Below are positions 45,935 through 55,204 of a stretch of 64,000 nucleotides of DNA, piece after piece (position 1 is the first letter of the stretch; every line of letters starts with the position of its first letter). A program made the position numbers and the translations under genes. Origin of the DNA: an uncultured Flavobacteriaceae bacterium (GTDB lineage: Bacteria > Bacteroidota > Bacteroidia > Flavobacteriales > Flavobacteriaceae); contig CANLWB010000001.1 of the NCBI GenBank assembly GCA_947494695.1, positions 186,001-250,000 of the forward strand, read 5' to 3'. The notes under the pieces were generated by a model. It was not told the DNA's origin, did not search any database, and worked only from the letters and a program-made list of their open reading frames with translations.

Positions 45935-47095
45935 TTATAACGTGCCTCTATTGGCTTGTTCGCGTTCTATGGCCTCAAACAGCGCTTTAAAGTTTCCTGC
46001 TCCAAAACCTCGAGCTCCCATACGTTGTATAATTTCAAAAAACAGAGTTGGCCTATCTTCTACTGGTTTTGTAAAGATTTGTAATAAATAACCCTCTTCG
46101 TCTGCATCAATCATGATCCCCAATGTTTTCAAGGTCTCGATGTCTTCTCTTAATTCATGGCTATAGGCTTCTAACCTTCCGGGTACGGCATTGTAATATG
46201 CCTCTGGAGGGGTAGATAAAAACTCAACGCCTCTCGATCTTAAGCTGCTTACTGTAGAAATGATATCATCTGTTGCAACAGCGATATGCTGAACCCCCGA
46301 ACCTTCATAAAAATCTAAATATTCCTCTATCTGAGATTTTTTCTTGCCTTCTGCCGGTTCATTTATTGGAAATTTTATGCGTCCGTTTCCATTACTCATA
46401 ACCTTACTCATCAAGGCCGAATAGTCGGTATGGATCTGTGTGTCATCAAAAGATAGAAAGTTTTCAAAACCCATTACATCTTCATACCATTTTACCCAGG
46501 TATTCATTTCTCCCCAACCTACATTTCCTACCATATGGTCAATATATTTTAGTCCTAATGGTTCTGGGTTATACTCAGACTCCCACTTTACGAACCCTGG
46601 TAAAAAGGCACCTTCGTAATGTTTTCTTTCAACAAACATGTGAATGGTCTCTCCATAGGTGTAAATACCTGCTCTAACCACTTCACCATGTTCATCTTTT
46701 TCTACAACGGGCTCCATATACGATTTGGCACCTCTGCTTGTCGTCTCTTCATAAGCTTTTCTGGCATCTTCAACCCAAAGCGCAATAACTTTTACGCCAT
46801 CACCATGCTTTACAATATGGTCATTTATTGGAGATTTACTGTTTAAAGGAGTTGTTAATACCAGACGAATTTTGTCTTGTATAAGTACGTAGCTTACCGA
46901 GTCTTTCGATCCGGTCTCAAGCCCCTTATAAGCATACGATTGAAATCCGAATGCCGTTTTATAAAAGTGGGCCGACTGCTTGGCATTTCCCACGTAAAAT
47001 TCAACATAATCTGTTCCTAAAAGCGGTAAAAAATCTTGTGCTCCTTCGAATATTTTTTCTAATCCGTAGTTCACTGGTTTTATATCTTTGCTCAT
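45935..47095 (-). CDS. hppD: 4-hydroxyphenylpyruvate dioxygenase (HppD)
   Basis: A 386-residue Fe(II) enzyme from the ATG at 47095 (MSKDIKPVNYGLEKIF) that makes homogentisate in tyrosine breakdown. The frame extends to an ATG at 47158, but the extra segment overlaps the upstream gene and looks non-native. Two vicinal-oxygen-chelate domains carry the iron ligands: His in KYIDHMVGNVG, His in GVQHIAVATDD and Glu in LFFEIIQRMG; the C-terminal GFGAGNFKALFEAIEREQ is characteristic. It acts before homogentisate dioxygenase, encoded 600 bp upstream on the same strand. Confidence 0.95.
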   Translation of the reverse strand: MSKDIKPVNYGLEKIFEGAQDFLPLLGTDYVEFYVGNAKQSAHFYKTAFGFQSYAYKGLETGSKDSVSYVLIQDKIRLVLTTPLNSKSPINDHIVKHGDGVKVIALWVEDARKAYEETTSRGAKSYMEPVVEKDEHGEVVRAGIYTYGETIHMFVERKHYEGAFLPGFVKWESEYNPEPLGLKYIDHMVGNVGWGEMNTWVKWYEDVMGFENFLSFDDTQIHTDYSALMSKVMSNGNGRIKFPINEPAEGKKKSQIEEYLDFYEGSGVQHIAVATDDIISTVSSLRSRGVEFLSTPPEAYYNAVPGRLEAYSHELREDIETLKTLGIMIDADEEGYLLQIFTKPVEDRPTLFFEIIQRMGARGFGAGNFKALFEAIEREQANRGTL

Positions 47096-47144
47096 AATGT
47101 TTTGTTTTTTAAAATCTGTTTTTATTACCGCTTTTCGTAAAATT

Positions 47145-47594
47145 TTAAAGCGGATCAACTGTTATTGTATCCAGAGTTTCTTGATTTTCGTAATCTTCTG
47201 AATTATTAAATAGTGTATCTCTTTCAATTTCGAAATTTTCTTCTAGTTCAAAGTCATCCAAATTAAATCCACCAAAAGCTCCCGAACGTTTCATAGCGCC
47301 AAAGGATACGAGTATCCCAATAAAAACTAAGATGATTAAGCCATTAAAAATAATTGCTATAATACTTAAAAGTTTAGCCGTGGACACATTACTCTTCGTT
47401 TGTGGGGAATATGCTTCCGGGTTATTTCTATATATTTTTAAACTTTTACTGGCCAATATGAGACCTATAATTCCCATTATTAAAGGTACAATAGCCACTA
47501 ATCCATAACAAAAACAGCCTGCAAAACTTAAAACAAGGGCTGCTATTCCTAAAATTAATGAGGCAGGATCTGCGGGTAAGTTACTTTCATTCAT
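47145..47594 (-). CDS. CCC-motif membrane protein-like, small
   Basis: A 149-residue protein with three or four membrane helices: about 10-28 (SLILGIAALVLSFAG), 29-48 (CYGLVAIVPLIMGIIGLIL) and 72-98. The region GCFCYG matches the Bacteroidota CCC-motif membrane family with the middle Cys changed to Phe, followed by a cytoplasm/periplasm acidic tail. Function unknown. It lies between the homogentisate dioxygenase and HPPD genes on the same strand, 49 bp before the chosen HPPD start, so it may be carried in that operon. Confidence 0.65.
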   Translation of the reverse strand: MNESNLPADPASLILGIAALVLSFAGCFCYGLVAIVPLIMGIIGLILASKSLKIYRNNPEAYSPQTKSNVSTAKLLSIIAIIFNGLIILVFIGILVSFGAMKRSGAFGGFNLDDFELEENFEIERDTLFNNSEDYENQETLDTITVDPL

Positions 47595-47673
47595 AGATTT
47601 GATCGTTTTATAAATTATTACCGGGCTAAATTAATGCATTTGGGTAATGCAGGTAATAACGTATAAAACTTTA

Positions 47674-48831
47674 TCATTCCAACCACGATTTATAATAATC
47701 CTCATCGGCTATTTTCAAAGCTTCCTCGGTAACCATTAAAGGTTTGAATGTGTCAACCATAACGGCCAACTCATCGGTTTTTACCTGTCCAATGCTTCTC
47801 TCGGTAGCTCCGGGGTGCGGGCCATGTGGTATTCCGGCGGGATGCAATGAGATATGGCCGGCATCGATATCATTTCTACTCATAAAATCACCATCTACAT
47901 AATATAATACTTCATCACTATCAATATTACTATGATTATATGGAGCTGGAATAGACTCTGGATGATAATCATACAAACGCGGTACAAAACTGCACACCAC
48001 AAAGGCATCTGTTTCAAACGTTTGATGTACTGGAGGTGGTTGATGTATACGTCCCGTTATGGGTTCAAAATCATGAATTGAAAAGGCATAAGGATAATTA
48101 TATCCATCGTATCCTACCACATCGAAAGGGTGTGACGCGTAAACCATTTCTATAATATCGCCTTGTTTTTTTACTTTTATTAAAAAGTCCCCGGATTCGT
48201 TATAAGTTTCTAACACTTCTGGTCTGCGAATATCTCTTTCGCAAAATGGAGAATGTTCCAATAATTGTCCAAACCAATTTCTGTATCGTTTTGGCGTATA
48301 TATAGGTCTGTGAGACTCCACAATGAACAATCTGTTATCTTCTGTGTCGAAATCTATTTTGTAGATAATTCCTCTGGGAACCAATAGATAATCCCCATAT
48401 TTAAAATCGAGATTACCAAGCATGGTTCTTAGCTTACCAGTTCCTTTATGAATAAAGATAAGCTCATCGGCATCTGTATTCTTATAAAAATAGTCTCTTG
48501 TAGAGGCTTTTGGTGCTGCAAGTATAATGGCACAGTCATTATTTACCAGTACTGTTTTTCTGCTTTCTAAATAGTCTTGTTCTGGTTTTACTTGAAACCC
48601 TCTAAACCGATATGATTTTATGTTATTTTTTAAGGCTATTTTTGGCGCTACACTATATTGTTTTCTTATTTCTTTTACTTGTGTAGGCCGTTGTTCGTGG
48701 TAACTGTTTGTGGACATACCGTCAAACCCAATAGTACCAAATAGTTGCTCGTAATATAAACTCCCATCGGGCTTTCTAAATTGAATATGGCGCTTATGCG
48801 GAATACTTCCTAATTTATGATAAAAAGGCAT
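47674..48831 (-). CDS. hmgA: Homogentisate 1,2-dioxygenase
   Basis: A 385-residue cupin-fold Fe(II) dioxygenase that opens homogentisate to maleylacetoacetate in tyrosine degradation. The iron-binding region is visible near the C-terminus: SIHDFEPITGRIHQPPPVHQTFE, and HPAGIPHGPHPGATERSIG with several His. The N-terminal MPFYHKLGSIPHKRHIQFR is typical of the Bacteroidota form, which is shorter than the human enzyme (445). It is the first gene of the hmgA-CCC protein-HPPD unit; fumarylacetoacetase and maleylacetoacetate isomerase are not in the window. Confidence 0.93.
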   Translation of the reverse strand: MPFYHKLGSIPHKRHIQFRKPDGSLYYEQLFGTIGFDGMSTNSYHEQRPTQVKEIRKQYSVAPKIALKNNIKSYRFRGFQVKPEQDYLESRKTVLVNNDCAIILAAPKASTRDYFYKNTDADELIFIHKGTGKLRTMLGNLDFKYGDYLLVPRGIIYKIDFDTEDNRLFIVESHRPIYTPKRYRNWFGQLLEHSPFCERDIRRPEVLETYNESGDFLIKVKKQGDIIEMVYASHPFDVVGYDGYNYPYAFSIHDFEPITGRIHQPPPVHQTFETDAFVVCSFVPRLYDYHPESIPAPYNHSNIDSDEVLYYVDGDFMSRNDIDAGHISLHPAGIPHGPHPGATERSIGQVKTDELAVMVDTFKPLMVTEEALKIADEDYYKSWLE

Positions 48832-48916
48832 TGTTTCTAAAATTTTAGAGATTAAAAAATATAAAATTAAAAACGTAAAGTCTTAACCGTTAAACCGGTG
48901 TGTAAAGACAGTAATC

Positions 48917-48934
48917 ATCCTGCTTATTCAGGAT
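48917..48934. repeat. Small inverted repeat (ATCCTG-CTTATT-CAGGAT)
   Basis: ATCCTG (48917-48922) and CAGGAT (48929-48934) around a 6-base loop, followed by TCCTC. It resembles a decayed copy of the CCTGC...GCAGG repeats. It is in the gap between the patatin-like gene and homogentisate dioxygenase gene and might also act in termination. Confidence 0.4.
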
Positions 48935-49095
48935 TCCTCTTGATAAGATAGTGTAAGAATGGTAGAAGTCCTTGCCAAAAAATTCTCATAACTACGCAAA
49001 TATCGTGATTTTTTTTAAGTTTTAATAATGAACTCATTTAAAAGATTTTACCTGGAGACTTCTGGTGTGACGTGTTGAAATAAGAAAACCATGCG

Positions 49096-51333
49096 CTAAA
49101 ACCAAAAGCCAACACTAAAAAACCAGATACCTTCTTTTTGTTCCGGAGAGTAACTGTATTTACCTTGAACCGGACCAATAAATGTATCGATAGCGTAACC
49201 TACACCATAGCCCTCATAAGCTGGTGGTAGAGAGATCCAATTGCCATTTTCGAAAAGATTATCTTCCACGTTAGCCCAGTTTCCTTCAAGCGTAAGGTGG
49301 TGATTCTTAAAAATCTCGTAATTCGCATTAAGAGCTAATTTGACATAGCTATTAGCTGTAAGAGAAATAAAATCGTAACCTGCAAAAGGAATAAAGTTAT
49401 TTATGAGGTTCGTACCATATCCGCCCAGAGCAAAATCCAGGGACTGAGTTGATTTATCGCCCAATTTAAACCCGCCTTGCGTCTGTACATTAAAGGCCAA
49501 TTTGTCTGATAAACTAAAGGCATATCCAATATCTGCCCGGGCTATTGAAAATTGTTTGAAATCTTCATTAAAACGGGAAGCATGAAGATACCAATGCACA
49601 TCTCCATTAAAGTAAAATCCTCTTTTTGGAAAGTATTTATTGTCGTATGTATCTAGTTTTAGATTTCCAAAAACACTAAAGTAATCGGTGTTTTCGAACA
49701 AAAACTCCTCATCTGGATCCTCAGACAAAATGGTTGGAGACTTTACTTCAAAACGTTTATGCTCTGCTCCCAGGCTTAGCGCAAAATCTTTTCTAAATAA
49801 GGTTTGTACGTATAGCTGATTGGTTTGATCTTGTAGTTCTGCATCTACTTTATTTATTCCCGTTAAGGCAATGTCGTCCTCATCCAGTAATAATTCCGAG
49901 CTTATGTTTTTATGAAATTGGTTAAACCTGGATTTAAATCCAATACTCCAATAAAACCCTTTATCAATTAAATATTCAAAGTTGTATCTTACATTATCTC
50001 CCAGAATCACATCCAATGATGCAACGTCATTATTAAACAAAACATGATTTTTGGTTAAGTTTACAAGAACGGCACTTTTGTAAAGGTCGTCATAGTGGAT
50101 GCCTCCTTTTAAAAACGTTCTGTTTTTTGTTTCAGTCAATGTAGCAAACAAATCAAACCGGCTCTCATCATGTCCTTCAGCCTTTTTTAACTCGTATTGA
50201 AATGAATCAAAGTTATTCGTAGCGACCAGGCTATTAACGCCTTTGGTAAAAGTCTCGTAACTTACTTTTTTTCCTAATTTTAACTTGAGTTTACCCATAA
50301 TATAAGATCGGGTGTAGCTGTTTTCCCCTTTCAGCTCTATGGAATTGATGACAATACTATCCCTAACAGGTATTTTTATTTTGGGTTTTCCGGCTTCAAT
50401 TTTATTGAGGCTTTTTAAAATTTCCACTTTCTCAATTGCTGCTTCTTTGCCTTTTTCTATAATCTTTGCTCCTTCTTTAAAGGATACAACGTTAAATTCT
50501 TTAATATCTGGTTTTATGTAAATATCGGTTTTAGGAGCTTTCTCCTCCATGGCTTTTATAGTCCTAAAATTATTTATTTGAAGTAATACCTCGGGTGCAG
50601 AGGTTAGTTTTTCCCGTCCTGCCAGACCATCCTGCACGTCCACTCCAATAATAAGATCTATACCTTTAGCTCTTAGCTCGTCTATAGGATAATTATTAAC
50701 TACGCCTCCGTCGGTTAATATCTCACCTTTGATACTAACCGGTTGAAATATACTGGGTAACGCGCCGCTAGCCATAACAGATTGTACCAGATTTCCCCGC
50801 TCAAGCATCACTGCTTTTCCGGTTTCCATATTTGTAGCGATACAGAAAAACGGAATAGGTAACTTGTCAAATTCTTTTATATCGTTTACATGAAGTGTTA
50901 ACTTTGAAAGTAAATTATACGTGTTTTGCCCTCGTGAAAGTGCTGAAGGTAACTTGATTTTAAAATCATTAAACGGAAGTTTAAGGGCATATTTCTCATC
51001 ATTATCACGTTCATAAAAAGCCTTAGAATCTCGAGGTAAATTATCATTTATAATATTATCGAAATCGACCTTTTTAAAAATAGAATCCAATTGATTTCCC
51101 GAATATCCTGATGCATATAGCGAACCAATAATAGCGCCCATGCTGGTTCCTGCAATATAATCGATTTTTATACCTAAGCTGTCAATAACTTTAAGGGTAC
51201 CTATATGGGCTAATCCTTTTGCACCACCACCACTAAGTACCAGACCAACTTTAGCATTATTGTGCGTTTCCAAATTTTGGGCAAGCCCATTAATACATGT
51301 GAAAATTATTATTAAAACTAAGAGGTCTTTCAT
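49096..51333 (-). CDS. Patatin-like phospholipase fused to POTRA and outer-membrane barrel
   Basis: A 745-residue protein: signal peptide about 1-18 (LVLIIIFTCINGLAQ), patatin domain (about 28-300) with oxyanion loop GGGAKG (35-40), nucleophile Ser64 in GTSMG, and catalytic Asp208 in LTDGGVVNNYP; a POTRA-like segment (about 325-395, VINSIELKGENSYTRS); then a 16-strand-type BamA/surface antigen barrel to the end (GIWFFSVGFWF). This is the type Vd-like architecture in which the barrel anchors a secreted phospholipase. All catalytic residues are intact. It overlaps uvrC by 4 bases at the start, so the genes are coupled. Confidence 0.92.
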   Translation of the reverse strand: MKDLLVLIIIFTCINGLAQNLETHNNAKVGLVLSGGGAKGLAHIGTLKVIDSLGIKIDYIAGTSMGAIIGSLYASGYSGNQLDSIFKKVDFDNIINDNLPRDSKAFYERDNDEKYALKLPFNDFKIKLPSALSRGQNTYNLLSKLTLHVNDIKEFDKLPIPFFCIATNMETGKAVMLERGNLVQSVMASGALPSIFQPVSIKGEILTDGGVVNNYPIDELRAKGIDLIIGVDVQDGLAGREKLTSAPEVLLQINNFRTIKAMEEKAPKTDIYIKPDIKEFNVVSFKEGAKIIEKGKEAAIEKVEILKSLNKIEAGKPKIKIPVRDSIVINSIELKGENSYTRSYIMGKLKLKLGKKVSYETFTKGVNSLVATNNFDSFQYELKKAEGHDESRFDLFATLTETKNRTFLKGGIHYDDLYKSAVLVNLTKNHVLFNNDVASLDVILGDNVRYNFEYLIDKGFYWSIGFKSRFNQFHKNISSELLLDEDDIALTGINKVDAELQDQTNQLYVQTLFRKDFALSLGAEHKRFEVKSPTILSEDPDEEFLFENTDYFSVFGNLKLDTYDNKYFPKRGFYFNGDVHWYLHASRFNEDFKQFSIARADIGYAFSLSDKLAFNVQTQGGFKLGDKSTQSLDFALGGYGTNLINNFIPFAGYDFISLTANSYVKLALNANYEIFKNHHLTLEGNWANVEDNLFENGNWISLPPAYEGYGVGYAIDTFIGPVQGKYSYSPEQKEGIWFFSVGFWF

Positions 51334-53123
51334 TTATTATGATAATAATTATACACTTTTTCGGCTCTCGAGACACCTACAATATCTTCTAATTCGTCTA
51401 GTTTGGCATTAGCTATACGCTTCGCAGATTTAAAGTGTTTCAATAACTCCACAACTGTTTTTTCCCCAATTCCCGGAATGGTTTCCAATTCTGTATTTAA
51501 CGCGCTTTTACTACGTTTATTTCTGTGATGTTCAATTCCGAAACGATGCGCTTCGTTTCTTAATTGCTGTATAATCTTTAAGGTTTCACTTTTTTTATCT
51601 AAATATAAAGGAATTGGGTCATTTGGGTAAAACAATTCTTCGAGGCGTTTGGCAATTCCGATAATTGCTATTTTGCCCCTGAGCTCTAAGGCATCTAAAC
51701 TTTTTAAGGCAGAAGATAATTGTCCCTTGCCACCATCAATAATAATGAGTTGTGGTAATGGTTGTTCCTCGTCCAATAAACGCTTATATCTCCTGTACAC
51801 CACTTCTTCCATAGATGCAAAATCGTCGGGACCTTCTACGGTTTTAATATTAAAATGCCGGTAATCTTTCTTACTGGGTTTCCCATTTTTAAAAACCACG
51901 CAGGCAGCTACCGGATGGGTTCCCTGAATGTTAGAGTTGTCAAAACACTCAATATGTCTAGGTTCGATAGACAGTTTGAGGTCTGCTTTCATTTGTGCCA
52001 TTATTCTATTGGCGTGCCTATCGGGATCGACAATCTTATCTTGTTTAAAACGCTCCATTCTGTAATATTTCGCGTTTCTAAGGGACAGGTCTAAAATGTG
52101 TTTTTTATCTCCCAATTTTGGAACGGTTACCTTAATGTTTTCACCTAAATCTACATGAAAAGGAACATAAATCTCTTTAGATTTCGAGTGAAATCGCTGT
52201 CTAATCTCTGTAATAGCTAATTCCAATAGTTCCTGGTCTGTTTCGTCTAATTTCTTTTTTATCTCTAAGGTATGAGATCGGATAATGGATCCGTACGATA
52301 ATTGTAAAAAATTAACATAACCATAACTTTCATCACTCATGATAGAAAATACATCGACATTGCTAATTTTGGGGTTTACAATGGTTGATTTGGCCTGATA
52401 GTTTTCTAAAACCTCTATTTTTTCCTTAATTTTTTGAGCCTCTTCAAATTGCATGCCCTCAGCAAATTGCTTCATTTGCATTTTAAATTGAGACAATGAA
52501 TCTTTAAAGTTTCCTTTTAAAATTTCCCGTATGGCTTTTACATTATCATGGTACTCCTGTTCGGTCTCCAATCCTTCACAGGCTCCTTTACAGTTTTTCA
52601 GGTGATATTCCAGGCATACTTTGTATTTACCCGCTTCAATTTTAGTTTCAGATAGGTGATAATTGCAAGTTCTTAATGGGTAAAGTCCTTTTATTAATTC
52701 TAATAAGGTTGATACGGTTTTCATGCTGGTGTAAGGCCCATAATACTCACTTCCGTCTTTAAAAACGCGACGTGTAGAAAACACTCTGGGAAACCGTTCT
52801 TTTTTAATACATATCCATGGATAGGACTTATCGTCCTTAAGCATCACATTATAACGGGGCATATGCTTTTTAATAAGATTGTTTTCCAACAACAATGCAT
52901 CGGTCTCCGTATCCACGACGATATGTTTAATTTTTGCAATTTTCTTTACCAGTACTCTGGTCTTTCCGCTATCGTGTGTCTTGGTAAAGTAAGAACTTAC
53001 CCGTTTTTTTAAATTCTTCGCCTTTCCAACATACAGAATGGTGTCGTTGGCGTCAAAATACTGATACACACCCGGAGCATTCGGTAAGGTTTCTAATTGT
53101 ATTGCAAGTGTGGGCATATCCAT
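51330..53123 (-). CDS. uvrC: Excinuclease ABC subunit C (UvrC)
   Basis: A 597-residue nucleotide excision repair nuclease that cuts both sides of a lesion with UvrA/UvrB. N-terminal GIY-YIG domain (GVYQYFDANDTILYVGKAKN), UvrB-interacting UVR helix (about 200-235, FAEGMQFEEAQKIKEKIE), RNase H-like C-terminal nuclease with ECFDNSNIQGTHPVAACVVF and IDGGKGQLSSA, and C-terminal helix-hairpin-helix (LETIPGIGEKTVVELLKHF). Length is normal. The first ATG is at 53123; the ATG at 53117 is an equally good start because the -7 box lies so close. It continues into the patatin gene. Confidence 0.96.
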   Translation of the reverse strand: MDMPTLAIQLETLPNAPGVYQYFDANDTILYVGKAKNLKKRVSSYFTKTHDSGKTRVLVKKIAKIKHIVVDTETDALLLENNLIKKHMPRYNVMLKDDKSYPWICIKKERFPRVFSTRRVFKDGSEYYGPYTSMKTVSTLLELIKGLYPLRTCNYHLSETKIEAGKYKVCLEYHLKNCKGACEGLETEQEYHDNVKAIREILKGNFKDSLSQFKMQMKQFAEGMQFEEAQKIKEKIEVLENYQAKSTIVNPKISNVDVFSIMSDESYGYVNFLQLSYGSIIRSHTLEIKKKLDETDQELLELAITEIRQRFHSKSKEIYVPFHVDLGENIKVTVPKLGDKKHILDLSLRNAKYYRMERFKQDKIVDPDRHANRIMAQMKADLKLSIEPRHIECFDNSNIQGTHPVAACVVFKNGKPSKKDYRHFNIKTVEGPDDFASMEEVVYRRYKRLLDEEQPLPQLIIIDGGKGQLSSALKSLDALELRGKIAIIGIAKRLEELFYPNDPIPLYLDKKSETLKIIQQLRNEAHRFGIEHHRNKRSKSALNTELETIPGIGEKTVVELLKHFKSAKRIANAKLDELEDIVGVSRAEKVYNYYHNK

Positions 53124-53128
53124 TAAAT

Positions 53129-53136
53129 CAAAGGTA
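53129..53136 (-). promoter_or_regulatory. Putative -7 box of uvrC-patatin operon
   Basis: Minus strand TACCTTTG matches TAnnTTTG exactly. It ends only 5 bases before the ATG at 53123, so transcription would start at or near the start codon and the second ATG (53117) may be used. Confidence 0.45.
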
Positions 53137-53209
53137 TATTAAATTCTAGATAATGTAAAAATTCATATCCCTTTTTTAGTATATTGCGGTGTCTGTTCAT
53201 GCCATTTTA

Positions 53210-54085
53210 ATGAATATAGTTATTCTTTCTCGAAACCCTAGTTTGTATTCTACAGATCGTCTTGTTATTGAAGGCGAAAAAAGAGGACATGCCGTAGAGG
53301 TTATAGATCCTTTGAAATGTGACATCATTATTGAAAAGGAAAAGCCTACTATTTATTATAAGGACCGCTATTTAAATTATGTAGATGCCATTATTCCCAG
53401 GATTGGAACCTCTGCAACGTTTTACGGTTGTGCCGTGGTTAGACAATTTGAAATGATGAATGTATTTGCTTCGGCAACATCTGACGCCATAATAAGGTCA
53501 AGGGACAAACTAAGAAGTTTTCAAAGACTTTCTAAGGCTGGTATTGGTATGCCTAAGACGGTATTTACAAATTATTCCAGAGATATTGATAAGGTGATTG
53601 CTCATGTGGGTGGAACACCAGTCATCATTAAACTACTTGAAGGTACTCAAGGGTTGGGCGTTGTTTTGGCCGAAACTAAGAATGCCGCAGAGTCTGTTTT
53701 AGAAGCATTTAATGGGTTACAGGCTAGAGCTCTAGTTCAGGAATATATTTCTGAGGCAAAAGGTTCAGACATAAGAGCTTTAATTGTAGACGGGCATGTT
53801 GTTGGAGCGATGAAAAGACAAGGGAAGGAAGGTGAATTTCGTTCAAATTTACATCGGGGAGGTACTGCGGAAGTTATAAAACTTAACGAGGCCGAGTTAA
53901 AATTGGCTATGAAAGCTTCTAGAGTTTTAAAACTACCAGTTTGCGGCGTGGACATGCTACAATCTCAAAGAGGCCCTTTGCTTTTGGAAGTCAATTCTAC
54001 TCCTGGACTTGAGGGCATTGAAACTGCCACAGGAAAAAATATTGCTAAAAGTATTATTACTTATATAGAAAGAAACAAGCATTAA
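53210..54085 (+). CDS. rimK: RimK family ATP-grasp ligase
   Basis: A 291-residue ATP-grasp enzyme from the ATG at 53210 ([15 protein letters not shown]); an in-frame GTG at 53189 was rejected. Seen: the RimK N-terminal domain ([29 protein letters not shown]), the ATP-grasp glycine-rich loop [31 protein letters not shown], and the metal motif [15 protein letters not shown]. RimK adds glutamates to ribosomal protein S6 in E. coli; family members can also glutamylate other targets. It is coupled to the next gene by a TAATG overlap, which points to shared function. Confidence 0.92.
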   Translation: MNIVILSRNPSLYSTDRLVIEGEKRGHAVEVIDPLKCDIIIEKEKPTIYYKDRYLNYVDAIIPRIGTSATFYGCAVVRQFEMMNVFASATSDAIIRSRDKLRSFQRLSKAGIGMPKTVFTNYSRDIDKVIAHVGGTPVIIKLLEGTQGLGVVLAETKNAAESVLEAFNGLQARALVQEYISEAKGSDIRALIVDGHVVGAMKRQGKEGEFRSNLHRGGTAEVIKLNEAELKLAMKASRVLKLPVCGVDMLQSQRGPLLLEVNSTPGLEGIETATGKNIAKSIITYIERNKH

Positions 54086-55059
54086 TGACCGATAATAATC
54101 ATGATATATTGACTATTTTGGGGGTCTCTATAAAACCCGGAGAATATAAAGAAGCGAATATTGATGTGGCTAATTTACACACTTCGACACCTTTAAATTT
54201 ACCTGTCATTATAGAACGCGCTAAAAAACCTGGGCCAACGGTGCTCTTTACTGCGGGGATTCATGGAGATGAGGTTAATGGTATCGAAATTGTTAGGCAG
54301 CTCATTGCTAAAGGGATTAATAAACCCAAATGTGGCACTATAATTTGCATTCCCGTTATTAATGTTTTCGGGTTTATAAATCTAAAACGTGAATTTCCCG
54401 ATGGTCGAGATTTAAATCGTGTGTTTCCGGGAAGCTCTAATGGGTCTTTAGCCAGTAGAGTGGCCTATAAACTTATTCAGGATGTGGTGCCGCATGTAGA
54501 TTATATTATGGACTTTCATACAGGTGGTTCAGGGCGGTTTAATGCTCCGCAAATTCGTATTGTAAAAGATGATGCTGAATTGGATATTTTGGCCAGGGTC
54601 TTTGGTGCCCCGTTTGTATTGTACTCTAAAAACGTAAGTAAGTCCTTTAGACATACCTGTTTTAATTTAGGGAAAACGTTACTGCTTTTCGAAGGCGGAA
54701 AATCTTTTCACATAGACGATTTGGTAACAAATTCTGGTGTTAATGGGGTAAAGCGTGTATTAGATCATTTGGGGATGCTCAATTCTAAATTTAAGGTGTC
54801 TACACCTAAAAAAGATGGTATATTTATAGTTGAAAGCAGGTGGAAACGTGCTAAATACTCTGGAATGTTTAAGGCAAATTCCAAAATAGGGTCTATGGTG
54901 CAAAAAGACGATGTTCTTGGTAATATTACAGATCCGTATGGTAAGTTTAACTATTTTGTTAAGGCAGATCATTCAGGATATGTTATTAATGTTAATGAAG
55001 CTCCAATTGTTTATCAGGGTGATGCTCTGTTTCATATTTCTACTAAACTGGCGAGTTAA
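54085..55059 (+). CDS. Succinylglutamate desuccinylase/aspartoacylase (M14) family hydrolase
   Basis: A 324-residue zinc hydrolase related to AstE/AspA. The metal site is seen in TAGIHGDEVNGIEIV (His, Glu) and YIMDFHTGGSGR (His); RDLNRVFPGS binds the substrate carboxylate. The C-terminal barrel domain is complete. Start overlaps the rimK stop (TAATG), so the pair is translated together. As RimK attaches amino acids by peptide bonds, this enzyme may remove or trim them, but a small-molecule amide is also possible; inferred from position. Confidence 0.85.
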   Translation: MTDNNHDILTILGVSIKPGEYKEANIDVANLHTSTPLNLPVIIERAKKPGPTVLFTAGIHGDEVNGIEIVRQLIAKGINKPKCGTIICIPVINVFGFINLKREFPDGRDLNRVFPGSSNGSLASRVAYKLIQDVVPHVDYIMDFHTGGSGRFNAPQIRIVKDDAELDILARVFGAPFVLYSKNVSKSFRHTCFNLGKTLLLFEGGKSFHIDDLVTNSGVNGVKRVLDHLGMLNSKFKVSTPKKDGIFIVESRWKRAKYSGMFKANSKIGSMVQKDDVLGNITDPYGKFNYFVKADHSGYVINVNEAPIVYQGDALFHISTKLAS

Positions 55060-55097
55060 TGGCTTTTTTTAACTCGATCGCGATTTAAAGACTACTT

Positions 55098-55117
55098 TTC
55101 TGTCTGAAAAGACAGAA
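55098..55117. other. Hairpin after the AstE-like gene
   Basis: TTCTGTC (55098-55104) and GACAGAA (55111-55117) with a 6-base loop. No strong T-run follows on the plus strand. It could be a weak terminator or an upstream control element of the histidine kinase gene. Confidence 0.35.
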
Positions 55118-55204
55118 TTAACAACTACTCATTTGTGCGAAAAATCGTTGAAATGTGGGTTTTTATCGATTAAAGGTATTTTTTATCGTTTATTTGTTAA
55201 ATTA

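Noticed and set aside
47096-47158. 21-residue extension of HPPD
   Set aside because: Overlaps the end of the CCC-motif-like gene and does not resemble HPPD N-termini; ATG at 47095 begins the normal protein.
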